Origin: CAZEVY01 sp964515555
Lineage (GTDB): Bacteria > Acidobacteriota > Terriglobia > Bryobacterales > Bryobacteraceae
DNA length: 36,300 nt
NCBI GenBank assembly: GCA_964515555.1
Contig: CAZEVY010000048.1
Location: forward strand, 1-36,300
Direction of reading: 5' to 3'
Numbering within the stretch: the stretch's first letter is position 1; every line of letters starts with the position of its first letter. The position numbers and the translations under genes were made by a program. The notes below the pieces were generated by a model, which saw nothing but the letters and a program-made list of their open reading frames with translations, made no database searches and was not told the DNA's origin. This document shows, piece by piece, positions 8,238 through 16,918 of this stretch.

Positions 8238-8267
8238 TTGACTTCGCTCGCCACCCCTTGATACGAT
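8238..8267 (+). promoter_or_regulatory. Sigma70-like promoter for the ThuA-PQQ-DUF1592 operon
   Basis: TTGACT at 8238-8243 (5/6 to the -35 consensus), an 18-bp spacer, and TACGAT at 8262-8267 (4/6 to the -10 consensus). It points into the plus-strand operon and would start transcription near 8274, with a leader of about 45 nt that holds a GAAGGAAA Shine-Dalgarno-like run before the ATG at 8320. Confidence 0.5.
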
Positions 8268-8319
8268 TCCGGGCACGCATAGTCCGTTGTGCCATACGCA
8301 ACGAAGGAAAGCATCGTCG

Positions 8320-10053
8320 ATGAAAACTCGTGTCCCTCTGTTTCTGGCGATCGCCGCGGCGGCCGCATTCGCGCAACAGGAAAAGAAAGCCCCGCCCGGC
8401 GCCACGCTCGATCAGCGCACGGGATCCTCGCGCGTGTCGTGGCGCGTGCGCACGCTGGTCGGCGACCAGCGGCTCTTGCAATGGCGCACAGCCCCGGCGG
8501 CGGCGGCGTTTCCAGGCACGACATTCCTGGACGCGGTCGCTCGCACGGACGCGCTGGGGATGAACTCGGTCGAAGCGTCGTCGGCGCAGAGGGTGAGCGG
8601 CGAAATCGCGAAGAATCTCGATGCGGGACTGAGCGGCGCCGAGCGGAGCGCCATCGCCGAAGCGCTCCGTGCGGCGAACGTGCGCGTATCGGCGTATCGT
8701 GCCGGGGCGTTGCCGAACGATGAGGCCGCGCTGCGCCGGACCTTGGAGTTCGCCAAGGCGCTCAACGCCGACACCGTGATCGCGACCGCCGACGCGAGCG
8801 CCTTGCCGCTGGTCGATCGCCTCGCCGGCGAGCTCGCGGTGAGCGTCGCCCTCGACGGGCGGAACGATCCGAAGACCGCCGCGCAGGGGCTTGACGGCCT
8901 GAGCAAGCGCATAGGCCTTGCCGCCGACCTCGGCGCATGGACCGCCGCGCGCGTGAAGCCGGTGGAGGCGCTCGCGCTGGTGAAGGACCGGCTGCTGGCG
9001 GTGACGATTCGCGATCGCGACGCCTCGCCGGCGCTCACCGCGTTCTTCCACGAATTGAACCGCCTCGCGATCCGCCCGCTGGTCCTGTCGCTCCATCCGC
9101 CCGCGGGATCGGACATGGCGAAGACGGTCGACGCCTTCGAGACCGCAATCCAGCCGGTGCTGGGCGCCTTCGTCGTGGCGGCCTCGAAGAACATGCCGAT
9201 CCGCACGGGCGACACGCTGCCGGAAGACGTCAAGGCGAAGATCGACGCCGCGATTCCCCGTACCGCCTACGCCAAGCCGAAGAAGCCCCGGAAGCTGTTG
9301 GTGATCGACGCCTGCGTCGCCAACATGTCGCACAACACCATCCCGCACTTCAACCTGGCGATCGAGCTGATGGCGAAACACACCAAGGCCTTCGAGGCCG
9401 TCTTCAGCAACGACCTCGACAATCTGCGCTGGCCGAAGATCAAGGAGTTCGACGCCATTTACCTGAACGACACCGTCGGCGAGCTGTTCCCGGATCTCGA
9501 GATCCGCAGGAACCTGCTGCGCTACGTTCGCGAGGGCGGCGGCGTCGGCGGCTGGCACGGCTCGCCCTGGGCCTCGCGAAGCTGGCGCGAGCTCGGCGAG
9601 ATGATGGGCGCCATGGACGCGCCGCATCGCATCGAGCCGGCCTACCTGAAGCTCGACGACCCCAAGAGCCCGATCAACCAGGCCTTCGACGGCACGGGTC
9701 TGGAGCACACCGAGGAGTACTATCGGTTCCACCACGAAGGCCCCACGGCGTTCTACAGCCGCGAGAACCTGCACGTCCTGCTGAGTCTCGATATGTCGAA
9801 GTCGCCGGCCGTCACGCGTCCGGACCGTAACGGACGCCCCTTCTTTTCGCGTCCTGACAACGACTACGCGGTGGCGTGGATTCGCAGCTACGGCAAGGGC
9901 CGCGTTTTCTACAACTCGATGGGGCACATGGCGCAGACGATGATGTCGAAACAGATCATGGGTCACGTGTTCGCGGCCATCCAGTTCCTGGTCGGCGACC
10001 TGGAAGCGGACACCACGCCCAGCGCAGAGCTCGCCCGGGAGGGAAAGCGATGA
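8320..10053 (+). CDS. Secreted fusion: degenerate isomerase-type TIM barrel + ThuA domain
   Basis: 577 residues; the ATG at 8320 is chosen because a signal peptide follows at once (to about residue 18, AFAQQ) and a GAAGGAAA run sits about 10 nt upstream. Residues ~45-310 resemble a xylose-isomerase-like (AP-endonuclease 2) TIM barrel, but the usual metal-ligand motifs are altered: 'ADLGAWT' where a D.GH is expected and 'VTIRDRD' where VHLKD is expected. From about residue 323 a ThuA (glutamine amidotransferase-like) domain begins (KLLVIDACVANMSH), with 'FDAIYLND', 'REGGGVGGWHG' and 'GKGRVFYNSMGH'. ThuA proteins occur in disaccharide and keto-sugar catabolism. The stop overlaps the next start by 4 bp (ATGA). 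It is the first gene of a five-gene operon. Confidence 0.85.
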   Translation: MKTRVPLFLAIAAAAAFAQQEKKAPPGATLDQRTGSSRVSWRVRTLVGDQRLLQWRTAPAAAAFPGTTFLDAVARTDALGMNSVEASSAQRVSGEIAKNLDAGLSGAERSAIAEALRAANVRVSAYRAGALPNDEAALRRTLEFAKALNADTVIATADASALPLVDRLAGELAVSVALDGRNDPKTAAQGLDGLSKRIGLAADLGAWTAARVKPVEALALVKDRLLAVTIRDRDASPALTAFFHELNRLAIRPLVLSLHPPAGSDMAKTVDAFETAIQPVLGAFVVAASKNMPIRTGDTLPEDVKAKIDAAIPRTAYAKPKKPRKLLVIDACVANMSHNTIPHFNLAIELMAKHTKAFEAVFSNDLDNLRWPKIKEFDAIYLNDTVGELFPDLEIRRNLLRYVREGGGVGGWHGSPWASRSWRELGEMMGAMDAPHRIEPAYLKLDDPKSPINQAFDGTGLEHTEEYYRFHHEGPTAFYSRENLHVLLSLDMSKSPAVTRPDRNGRPFFSRPDNDYAVAWIRSYGKGRVFYNSMGHMAQTMMSKQIMGHVFAAIQFLVGDLEADTTPSAELAREGKR

Positions 10054-10928
10054 ACCGGCGGACGTTTCTCGCGGCGTCCGGAGGCGCCGCGCTGGCTTCG
10101 GCGAGCGCGAAGCGGCTGAAGATCGGCTACACGGCGCTGGCCTGGAACGCGAACACGCGCGCCCCCGAGAACCTCGAGCCGGCGCTGAAGGATTTCGCCG
10201 AACTCGGATTTCATTCCTTCGAGACGTTCGCCGAAGTGCTCGAAATGCTCGACGCCAAGGGTACGCTCGCCGAGCTGATCGCGAAGTACAAAGTGCCGCT
10301 GACGTCGGGGTACCTGACTGTCAACGTGATCGCCCCGGCGCTTCGGAAGGAGACCGTAGAGAAGGTGATCCGCCTCTCCAAGGTGATCCGCAAACACGGC
10401 GGGACCTTCCTGGTCATCGCGCCCAACGGCGTGCGTCGCGCCGAATACAAGTTCGCCGAGCACAGGGACCATATCGTGGCCTCGCTCAACGACTATTCGA
10501 AGGCCATCAACGACGCCGGTCTCGGCACGGGACTGCACCAGCACACCGGAACGGCGGTCGATTCGGAAGAAGAGGTCTACACGGTGATGCGGGCGGTCGA
10601 CACGCGGCACTGCAAGTTCGCGCCCGACGTCGGGCAGTTGCAGAAGGGCGGGACGGACGCGCTGAAAGTGGTCAAGGATTTCGCGTCGATTCTCGTCCAT
10701 ATGCACCTGAAGGATTTCATCGGCGGCCAGTATTTCGCCGGGTACTGTCCGCTCGGTCAGGGCAAAGTCGACTTGGCGGGTATCCTCGACACCATGGAGA
10801 AGCAGAGCCATCCGGTGAATATCATGGTGGAGCTGGATCGCGCCGCCACCACACCGGTCAGCGCGCGTGAGACGGCCGACATCAGCAAGGCCTTCCTGTT
10901 GAAGCAGGGTTACACTTTCCGTGCGTAG
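10050..10928 (+). CDS. Tat-exported sugar phosphate isomerase/epimerase-like TIM barrel protein
   Basis: 292 residues. The N-terminus MNRRTFLAASGGAALASASA is a twin-arginine signal, so the folded, probably metal-loaded protein acts outside the cytoplasm, where sugar phosphates are not expected. The TIM barrel keeps the ligand motifs typical of the family: a Glu in 'SFETFAE', His in 'LHQHTG', Asp in 'APDVGQ', His in 'VHMHLKDF' and Glu in 'IMVELD'. The ATG forms an ATGA overlap with the stop of the ThuA fusion, and its end overlaps the PQQ gene by 8 bp. The likely substrate is a free sugar or keto-sugar, perhaps the product of the following dehydrogenase, but this is inferred only from context. 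Confidence 0.85.
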   Translation: MNRRTFLAASGGAALASASAKRLKIGYTALAWNANTRAPENLEPALKDFAELGFHSFETFAEVLEMLDAKGTLAELIAKYKVPLTSGYLTVNVIAPALRKETVEKVIRLSKVIRKHGGTFLVIAPNGVRRAEYKFAEHRDHIVASLNDYSKAINDAGLGTGLHQHTGTAVDSEEEVYTVMRAVDTRHCKFAPDVGQLQKGGTDALKVVKDFASILVHMHLKDFIGGQYFAGYCPLGQGKVDLAGILDTMEKQSHPVNIMVELDRAATTPVSARETADISKAFLLKQGYTFRA

Positions 10929-13077
10929 CGCGCTGGTCCTGCTCGTCCTCCCGCTCTCCGCACAAGCCCCCTACACGACGTGGAAAGACTACGCCGGCGG
11001 GCCCGACTCGATGCAGTACTCGGCGCTCCGGCAGATCACGCGCGCCAACGTCTCGCGCCTGGAACTGGCGTGGTTTCACCCGACGCCGGGCGACACCGTC
11101 GCGTTCAATCCCGTGATCGTCGACAACGTGATGTTTATCCTCACCGGCGCCCGCGAACTGGCCGCAATTGACGCCGCCACGGGCAAGCGCATCTGGACCC
11201 ACAAGGTCGACGGCAACCCCGCCGAGCGCGGCGTCAACTACTGGGAGAGCAAGGATCGCTCCGACCGCCGGATTCTCTATGTCTCCGGCGGCTACCTGCG
11301 CGAGATCAACGCCAGGACGGGAGTCACGATCAACACCTTCGGCAACGACGGCAAGGTCGACCTGCGCGAGGGACTCGGGCGCGATCCGCGCAGCATTCGC
11401 GGGATTCAGAGCAAAAATCCGGGGCGCGTTTTCGAGAATCTCGTGATTCTCGGCTCCGCGCCGGGCGAAGGCTGGGGGTCGCCGCCGGGCGACATTCGCG
11501 CCTACGATGTCATCACCGGCAAGCTGACCTGGACCTTCCACACGATTCCGCGACCCGGCGAGTTCGGGTACGACACCTGGCCGCCGGAGGCCTACAAATT
11601 CGCCGGCGGCGCCAACAACTGGGGCGAGATGACGCTCGACGAAAAGCGCGGCATCATCTATATACCGCTCGGGTCGCCGACCGCCGACCTCTACGGCGCC
11701 GACCGCAAGGGAGCGAATCTGTTCGGCAACTGCCTGGTGGCGCTCAACGCGCGCACCGGCGAACGCCTTTGGCATTTCCAGGCAGTCCACCACGATCTCT
11801 GGGACTACGACCTGACCACCGCGCCGAAGCTCCTCACGGTGCGGCACAACGGCAGGAAGGTCGATATCGTCGCGCAGGCGGCCAAGCACGGGTCCCTCTA
11901 CGTGTTCGACCGCGTGACGGGCGCGCCGTTGTGGCCGATCGAGGAGCGAAGCGTTCCGAAGAGCGAAGTCCCCGGCGAAGCCTCCTGGCCGACGCAGCCG
12001 TTTCCGACGAAGCCGCCGGCGTTTTCGCGGCAGAGATTCTCTCCCGGCGAGGTGAATCCTCATCTCGACGCCGCGGAGCGCGACAAGCTGCGCGAGACGC
12101 TGCTGGCGGCGGCGAACGAGGGCGTGTTCACTCCGTCGAGCCACCTGCGGAATCACATCCAGATTCCGGGCGCTTTCGGAGGAGGAAACTGGGGCGCCGC
12201 CGCGGCCGATCCCGCGACCGGCATGTACTATATCCGCGCCTACGACGCCCCCAGCATCCGGCGCCTTTCCGAGCGCCTGCCCGGTCCCCGGCTCCCGCCC
12301 GACGCCACGGCCGAACAGCGCGGACACGCCGTCTACATCCAGCACTGCATCACTTGCCACACGGCCGAGCGCATCAACATGTCGACGCCGCGCGACAAGG
12401 GAGTCGACGTATTCACGCGCACGGTTCGCAACGGCCGCGCGGCGATGCCGCCGTTCGACCAGGAGATCCTGCGTCCGCGCGACCTCGAAACGCTGATCGC
12501 GTTTCTCGGTAATCCCGCCGCGGGCGCGCTTCCGCCGGCGCCGCCGCGGCTTCCCTCTTCGGGTCCCGAGCGGCCCGAGGGACTGCGCGGATTCAACGGA
12601 CCCTTCGGCGCGCAGTGGCTCTCGAGCGGCGGCCTGCCGGCGATCGGACCGCCCTGGTCGGAACTGGTCGCCTACGACTTGAATGAAGGAACCATCAAAT
12701 GGCGCGTGCCGATCGGCAACATTCCGGCGCTCGCGGCCAGAGGGATCACGGGCACGGGCGGTTACCGGCCGCGGAACGGCCCGGTCGTCACCGCGGGCGG
12801 GCTGGTGTTTCTCGCGACCGGCGGGGATCGCACGCTCCGCGCTTACGACAAGGACAACGGCAAGCTGCTTTGGGAAAAGCCGCTCGAGGCGAATCCGGAC
12901 GGAATTCCGTCGGTGTACGAGGCCGGCGGGCGGCAGTATGTCGTCTTCTATGTCGCGGGCGACACCGGCGGCGGGTCGCGCACACCGGCGATGTTCCAGG
13001 CGGGCAAGCAGGAGGCGCAGGGCTATTACGCCTTCGCGCTGCCGCGCGCCGCAAGCCCGGCTCAGTCCGCCCGGTAA
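10921..13077 (+). CDS. PQQ-dependent dehydrogenase (quinoprotein) with internal cytochrome c site
   Basis: 718 residues from a GTG start that overlaps the preceding gene by 8 bp. A short signal peptide (residues 1-16, LSAQA) sends it to the periplasm. Beta-propeller blades are marked by repeated 'D..TG...W' motifs (for example AATGKRIW, VITGKLTW, ARTGERLW, DNGKLLW), and 'HHDLWDYD' is the PQQ-dehydrogenase signature. A haem c site, C476-ITC-H480, with a candidate Met ligand in AAMPPF, sits within the propeller before the last W-motif blades and not at the C-terminus. The enzyme should oxidise a sugar or alcohol with PQQ and pass electrons to its own haem. The substrate cannot be read from the sequence. 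The next gene, a di-haem DUF1592 protein, is a plausible electron acceptor. Confidence 0.88.
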   Translation: MRSALVLLVLPLSAQAPYTTWKDYAGGPDSMQYSALRQITRANVSRLELAWFHPTPGDTVAFNPVIVDNVMFILTGARELAAIDAATGKRIWTHKVDGNPAERGVNYWESKDRSDRRILYVSGGYLREINARTGVTINTFGNDGKVDLREGLGRDPRSIRGIQSKNPGRVFENLVILGSAPGEGWGSPPGDIRAYDVITGKLTWTFHTIPRPGEFGYDTWPPEAYKFAGGANNWGEMTLDEKRGIIYIPLGSPTADLYGADRKGANLFGNCLVALNARTGERLWHFQAVHHDLWDYDLTTAPKLLTVRHNGRKVDIVAQAAKHGSLYVFDRVTGAPLWPIEERSVPKSEVPGEASWPTQPFPTKPPAFSRQRFSPGEVNPHLDAAERDKLRETLLAAANEGVFTPSSHLRNHIQIPGAFGGGNWGAAAADPATGMYYIRAYDAPSIRRLSERLPGPRLPPDATAEQRGHAVYIQHCITCHTAERINMSTPRDKGVDVFTRTVRNGRAAMPPFDQEILRPRDLETLIAFLGNPAAGALPPAPPRLPSSGPERPEGLRGFNGPFGAQWLSSGGLPAIGPPWSELVAYDLNEGTIKWRVPIGNIPALAARGITGTGGYRPRNGPVVTAGGLVFLATGGDRTLRAYDKDNGKLLWEKPLEANPDGIPSVYEAGGRQYVVFYVAGDTGGGSRTPAMFQAGKQEAQGYYAFALPRAASPAQSAR

Positions 13078-13111
13078 GCGATTACTGTACAATAGCGGCG
13101 CGGGCTTCAGG

Positions 13112-15478
13112 ATGCGCCGAATGCTCCTCGTCGTCGGGCTGTTTGCGCCAGCGGCGCGCGCGCAGGACGCCGCCTACGAGCGCACCGTGAGCCCCTTCGT
13201 CGCCACGCATTGCACGGCGTGCCATAACGAAAAACTCAAGACCGGGAATCTCAACCTCACCTCAGCGCCCGGCCCGGAGACCTGGCTCAAGGTTCACGAC
13301 AAGCTGACCACAGGGAAAATGCCCCCGCCGGGTCAGCCCGTGCCGCCGAAGCAGGAAATCGCGGCGGTGACGAAATGGATCGAGGAACTCCTGCGGCGAT
13401 CGGGCGTCGAGCGCCTCGGCCGCCCCGGCCGCGTCACCGCACGGCGCCTCAATCGCGTCGAGTACAACAACACCATCCGCGATCTCCTCGGCGTGCACCT
13501 TCGACCCGCCGACGACTTCCCGGTCGACGACTCAGGCTACGGCTTCGACAACATCGGCGACGTGCTCACCGTCTCGCCCATGCTGATGGAGAAGTACATG
13601 GCCGCCGCTCGCCGCGTCTCTCGCGCGGCCGTCTATGGTGAGCCGTATCCGGCGAAGCCGACGGTGCTGGCGCGGCTCATGGCGCGGCGATCCTACGACG
13701 GCGGCGCGGTCACCGGGTCCGACTACCTGCCGTACTCGATGCGCGGGGCGCTCTACGGCGCCTGGCGGTTTCCCGTCGACGCCGAGTACGAGCTGCGCTT
13801 CCGCGTGATGAACCTGCGCAACGAAGCCGCCGCCGAGCGCGGTCCGCGCCTGCGCGACGCAGCAGGAACGTCGGCGTCCGAGCGGCTCAAGGCTTATCTG
13901 GAGCGCGAGCGGGAGGCCGCGCCGCCGCTCAAGCTTGTGCTGACGGTGGACGGCGAGACGCGGCTCACCGGCGTCATCGAAGGCAACATGGATTACGACT
14001 ACGACCGCGGCGAGTTCGTCGCGCGCGTGCCGCTGAAGGCGGGAGAACATTTCCTGCGTGCTTCGTTTCCGGAGCTGACCGCGCTCGACGATCCGCGCAA
14101 GCACCTCAACCCCGACCGCCGCCGCAAAGTCTTCGTCGATTACCTGGACATTGTCGGGCCGCACAGCCCCGCCGCCGCGGCGCCGGCGAGCTATCGCCGC
14201 GTGTTCGTCTGCGGCCACGCGCCGGGGAAGCACGAGGCGGCCTGCCCGCGCGCCATCCTGCGCGATCTCGCGCGACGGGCCTACCGGCGTCCGCCGGAGG
14301 ACGGCGAGGTGGAGCGGCTCGAGCGGCTGGCCGCATCGGTTCGCGCCGATGGAGAGAGCTTCGAGGAGTCGATTCGCGTCGCGCTTCAGGCGGTGCTGGT
14401 GTCGCCCAAGTTCCTGTTCCGCGTGGAGCGGGACCCCGACGGTGCGGCGCGGCCCGTCGGCGATTTCGAGCTGGCGTCGCGCCTCTCGTATTTCCTGTGG
14501 GCCAGCACGCCCGACGACGAGCTTCTCTCCGCGGCAGTCGACGGGCGGCTGAAACGGCCGGAAGCCGTCGACACGCAGGTCCGGCGCATGCTCGCCGATC
14601 CGCGATCGCGCGCCCTGGTCGACGACTTCGCCTGGCAGTGGCTCCAGCTTCGCGACCTGGAGCGCCGGCGTCCGAGTCCGCAGCATTTTCCGGCGCTCGA
14701 CGACGAGCTGCTCGACGCCATGCTCCGCGAGACGCGCCTGTTCGTCGAGGCGATGATCCGCGAGGACCGCAGCGTTCTCGAATTCCTGGACGCGCCCTTC
14801 ACCTGGCTCAACGGCCCGCTGGCGCGGCACTACCGGATCGGCGGCGTCGAGGGCGAGGAGTTCCGGCGGGTCGCGCTGGAGGGCGAGCGCCGCGGCGGGC
14901 TGCTGGCGCAGGGCGCGATTCTCACGGTGTCGTCGTATCCGACCCGGACGTCGCCGGTGATTCGCGGAAAATGGGTACTGGAGAATCTGCTGGGCGCGCC
15001 GCCGCCGCCGCCGCCCGATGACGTTCCGGAGCTGGAGGAGTCGAAGATCGGAGTCACGGCGTCGCTGCGCGAGCAGCTCGAACAGCATCGCGCGCGGCCC
15101 GCCTGCGCGGTCTGCCACAACCAGATGGACGCCATCGGATTCGCGCTGGAGAACTACGACGCCACCGGCGCCTGGCGCACGCACGAGGGGAAATTCCCCA
15201 TCGACGCCTCGGGCGCGTTGCCGGACGGGCGGTCGTTTCGCGGGCCGAGGGAGCTGACTCGGGTGTTATTGGAGAAATCCGATCTATTTACGAGAAATCT
15301 CGCGGAGAAACTGCTGACGTACGCGCTGGGGCGGGGCCTGGAGACCTACGATCGTGAGGCCGTCGACGCGATCGTTCGCGAGACCGCCGCCGGCGGCCAC
15401 CGCTTCTCCGCGATGGTGCGCGGGATCGTCCACAGCAAGCCGTTCCGGATGCGGGGCGGGGAAGGAGCGAAGCCATGA
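13112..15478 (+). CDS. Secreted di-haem DUF1587/1595/1592/1588/1585 protein (planctomycete-type cytochrome)
   Basis: 788 residues from the ATG at 13112; a second in-frame ATG at 13121 is an alternative. The signal peptide ends near residue 19 (ARAQ). Domain order follows the known family: cytochrome c-like start with C34-TAC-H38, DUF1587 (RRLNRVEYNNTIRDLLG), a beta-rich insert (~200-345), DUF1595, DUF1592 (FELASRLSYFLWASTPDD), DUF1588 with a second haem motif C665-AVC-H669, and DUF1585 at the end. Function is unproven, but electron transfer or haem-based oxidation is expected. The gene starts 34 bp after the PQQ gene, and TACAAT at 13088-13093 could be an internal promoter. Its stop overlaps the DUF1552 start (ATGA), matching the near-constant DUF1592-DUF1552 pairing. 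Confidence 0.9.
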   Translation: MRRMLLVVGLFAPAARAQDAAYERTVSPFVATHCTACHNEKLKTGNLNLTSAPGPETWLKVHDKLTTGKMPPPGQPVPPKQEIAAVTKWIEELLRRSGVERLGRPGRVTARRLNRVEYNNTIRDLLGVHLRPADDFPVDDSGYGFDNIGDVLTVSPMLMEKYMAAARRVSRAAVYGEPYPAKPTVLARLMARRSYDGGAVTGSDYLPYSMRGALYGAWRFPVDAEYELRFRVMNLRNEAAAERGPRLRDAAGTSASERLKAYLEREREAAPPLKLVLTVDGETRLTGVIEGNMDYDYDRGEFVARVPLKAGEHFLRASFPELTALDDPRKHLNPDRRRKVFVDYLDIVGPHSPAAAAPASYRRVFVCGHAPGKHEAACPRAILRDLARRAYRRPPEDGEVERLERLAASVRADGESFEESIRVALQAVLVSPKFLFRVERDPDGAARPVGDFELASRLSYFLWASTPDDELLSAAVDGRLKRPEAVDTQVRRMLADPRSRALVDDFAWQWLQLRDLERRRPSPQHFPALDDELLDAMLRETRLFVEAMIREDRSVLEFLDAPFTWLNGPLARHYRIGGVEGEEFRRVALEGERRGGLLAQGAILTVSSYPTRTSPVIRGKWVLENLLGAPPPPPPDDVPELEESKIGVTASLREQLEQHRARPACAVCHNQMDAIGFALENYDATGAWRTHEGKFPIDASGALPDGRSFRGPRELTRVLLEKSDLFTRNLAEKLLTYALGRGLETYDREAVDAIVRETAAGGHRFSAMVRGIVHSKPFRMRGGEGAKP

Positions 15479-16830
15479 GCCGGTCGCTGCCGAGGCGCAC
15501 TTTTCTCAGGGGACTGGGAACGTCGGTAGCGCTGCCTTTTCTCGACGCCATGATGCCGGCCTTCACGCGCGCGGCCTCGAAGGCGCCGTGCCGCATGGCC
15601 TTCGTCTACGTTCCCAACGGCATCGTCATGAAGGACTGGATTCCGCGGACAGAGGGCCCGTCGGCGGCGCTGCCCGAGGCGCTGCCTCGGATTCTCGAGC
15701 CGCTGGCGCCCTATCGCGGCGACCTGATGGTGCTCTCCGGACTCACGCAGAACGGCGGAAGGGCGCTCGGCGACGGACCGGGCGATCACGGGCGCGCGGG
15801 CGCGAACTACCTGACGTCGGTGCATCCGAAGAAGACCTACGGGAAGGACATCCGCGTGGGCGTCTCGGCCGATCAGATCGCCGCGGAACGCATCGGCGCG
15901 CAAACGCGGTTCGCGTCGCTGGAGTTGGGGTGCGAGCTGGGGATTCAGGGCGGCAACTGCGACAACGGTTATAGCTGCGCCTATTCGAACAGCATCTCGT
16001 GGCGCACGCCGTCGACGCCGAATCCGCCCGAGGTCCGGCCGCGCGCCGTCTTCGAGCGCCTCTTCGGCGCCGCCGACGCCGAGCGCGATCCGATGCGCCG
16101 CGCGCGCCAGGAGAAGTACGACCGCAGCATTCTCGATTTCGTCCGGGAGGACGCCCATCGGCTGAAGGCCACGCTGGGCGGATCGGATCGCCGGAAAGTC
16201 GACGAGTACCTGACGGCCATTCGCGACGTGGAGACGCGCATTCAATCGAGCGAGCGGAACCGGCCGCCTGCCGCCCCGGAGACCCCGAACCTTCCGCCCG
16301 CTATCCCGGCGGACTTCGTCGAGCACGCGCGCCTGATGTTCGATCTGCTGACGCTGGCCTTCCGGACGGACTCCACGCGCATCGCCACGCTGATGCTGGC
16401 CATCGAGCAGAGCAACCGGCCGTACCGCGAGATCGGCGTGCCGGAGGCGCATCACGGACTGACCCACCATCGCGGCGATCCCGAGAAAATCGAAAAAGTC
16501 GCGCGTATTAACCGGTTTCACGTGGAGCAATTCGCCTATTTTCTCGGAAAACTGAAATCGACCCCCGATGGCGACGGGACGCTGCTCGATAACGTCATCG
16601 TCACCTACGGCAGCGGCCTGGCCGACGGCAACCGCCACGACCACCACAATCTGCCGACCGTGCTCGCCGGCCGCGCCGCGGGTGGTATCCGTCCCGCCGG
16701 CCGCCACGTGCGGTATCCGGACGAGACGCCGATGGCGAACCTGTTCGTCGCCATGCTGGATCGCATGGGCGTGCCGGTGGAGTCGCTGGGCGACAGCAAC
16801 GGCAAGACCGGCTACCTCTCGGACCTGTAG
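15475..16830 (+). CDS. Tat-exported DUF1552 protein
   Basis: 451 residues. The N-terminus (SLPRRTFLRGLGTSVALPFLD) is a twin-arginine signal. The sequence matches DUF1552 throughout: 'FVYVPNGIVMKDW', 'LMVLSGLTQNGG' near residue 85, 'DHGRAGANYLT', 'YSNSISW', the C-terminal 'YGSGLADGNRHDHHNLP' region and the final 'MLDRMGV'. The many His and Asp residues of the last region suggest a metal-dependent alkaline phosphatase/sulfatase-like fold, but activity is unknown. It overlaps the DUF1592 gene by 4 bp and ends the operon; a GC-rich hairpin follows at 16903-16917. Confidence 0.9.
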   Translation: MSRSLPRRTFLRGLGTSVALPFLDAMMPAFTRAASKAPCRMAFVYVPNGIVMKDWIPRTEGPSAALPEALPRILEPLAPYRGDLMVLSGLTQNGGRALGDGPGDHGRAGANYLTSVHPKKTYGKDIRVGVSADQIAAERIGAQTRFASLELGCELGIQGGNCDNGYSCAYSNSISWRTPSTPNPPEVRPRAVFERLFGAADAERDPMRRARQEKYDRSILDFVREDAHRLKATLGGSDRRKVDEYLTAIRDVETRIQSSERNRPPAAPETPNLPPAIPADFVEHARLMFDLLTLAFRTDSTRIATLMLAIEQSNRPYREIGVPEAHHGLTHHRGDPEKIEKVARINRFHVEQFAYFLGKLKSTPDGDGTLLDNVIVTYGSGLADGNRHDHHNLPTVLAGRAAGGIRPAGRHVRYPDETPMANLFVAMLDRMGVPVESLGDSNGKTGYLSDL

Positions 16831-16871
16831 CAACCGCTCCCTGCTGAGCCGCGCGCGTGAGCACGCGGTTG
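16831..16871. repeat. Partial copy of the dispersed 'ccgctccctg' repeat, with inverted ends
   Basis: CAACCGC at 16831-16837 is mirrored by GCGGTTG at 16865-16871. Within it, 'accgctccctg' matches the repeat copies at 27443 and 29129, but the next part, gctgagccgcg (16843-16853), is the reverse complement of cgcggctcagc at 27458-27468. The copy is therefore rearranged and can fold on itself. Confidence 0.5.
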
Positions 16872-16902
16872 TTGGGGACTTTCGACCCGGGCTGCTAAGC
16901 GG

Positions 16903-16917
16903 GCCCCTCCCCGGGGC
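16903..16917. terminator. GC-rich hairpin between convergent genes
   Basis: GCCCC (16903-16907) pairs with GGGGC (16913-16917) around a 5-nt loop. It lies 72 bp after the DUF1552 stop and 1 bp before the end of the minus-strand CoA-binding gene, so it could end transcripts from both sides. There is no T tract, so an intrinsic terminator is only possible. Confidence 0.35.
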
Positions 16918-16918
16918 G

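Noticed and set aside
8209..9966. 585-residue open frame on the minus strand opposite the ThuA fusion
   Set aside because: No recognisable motif and low-complexity Arg/Val/Ala composition; the plus-strand frame has a signal peptide and ThuA motifs.
10882..13092. 736-residue open frame on the minus strand opposite the PQQ gene
   Set aside because: Same reason: composition typical of antisense high-GC frames, while the sense strand carries a complete quinoprotein.
13532..15184. 550-residue open frame on the minus strand opposite DUF1592
   Set aside because: The sense frame holds all DUF1592-type domains and two haem motifs; the antisense frame has none.
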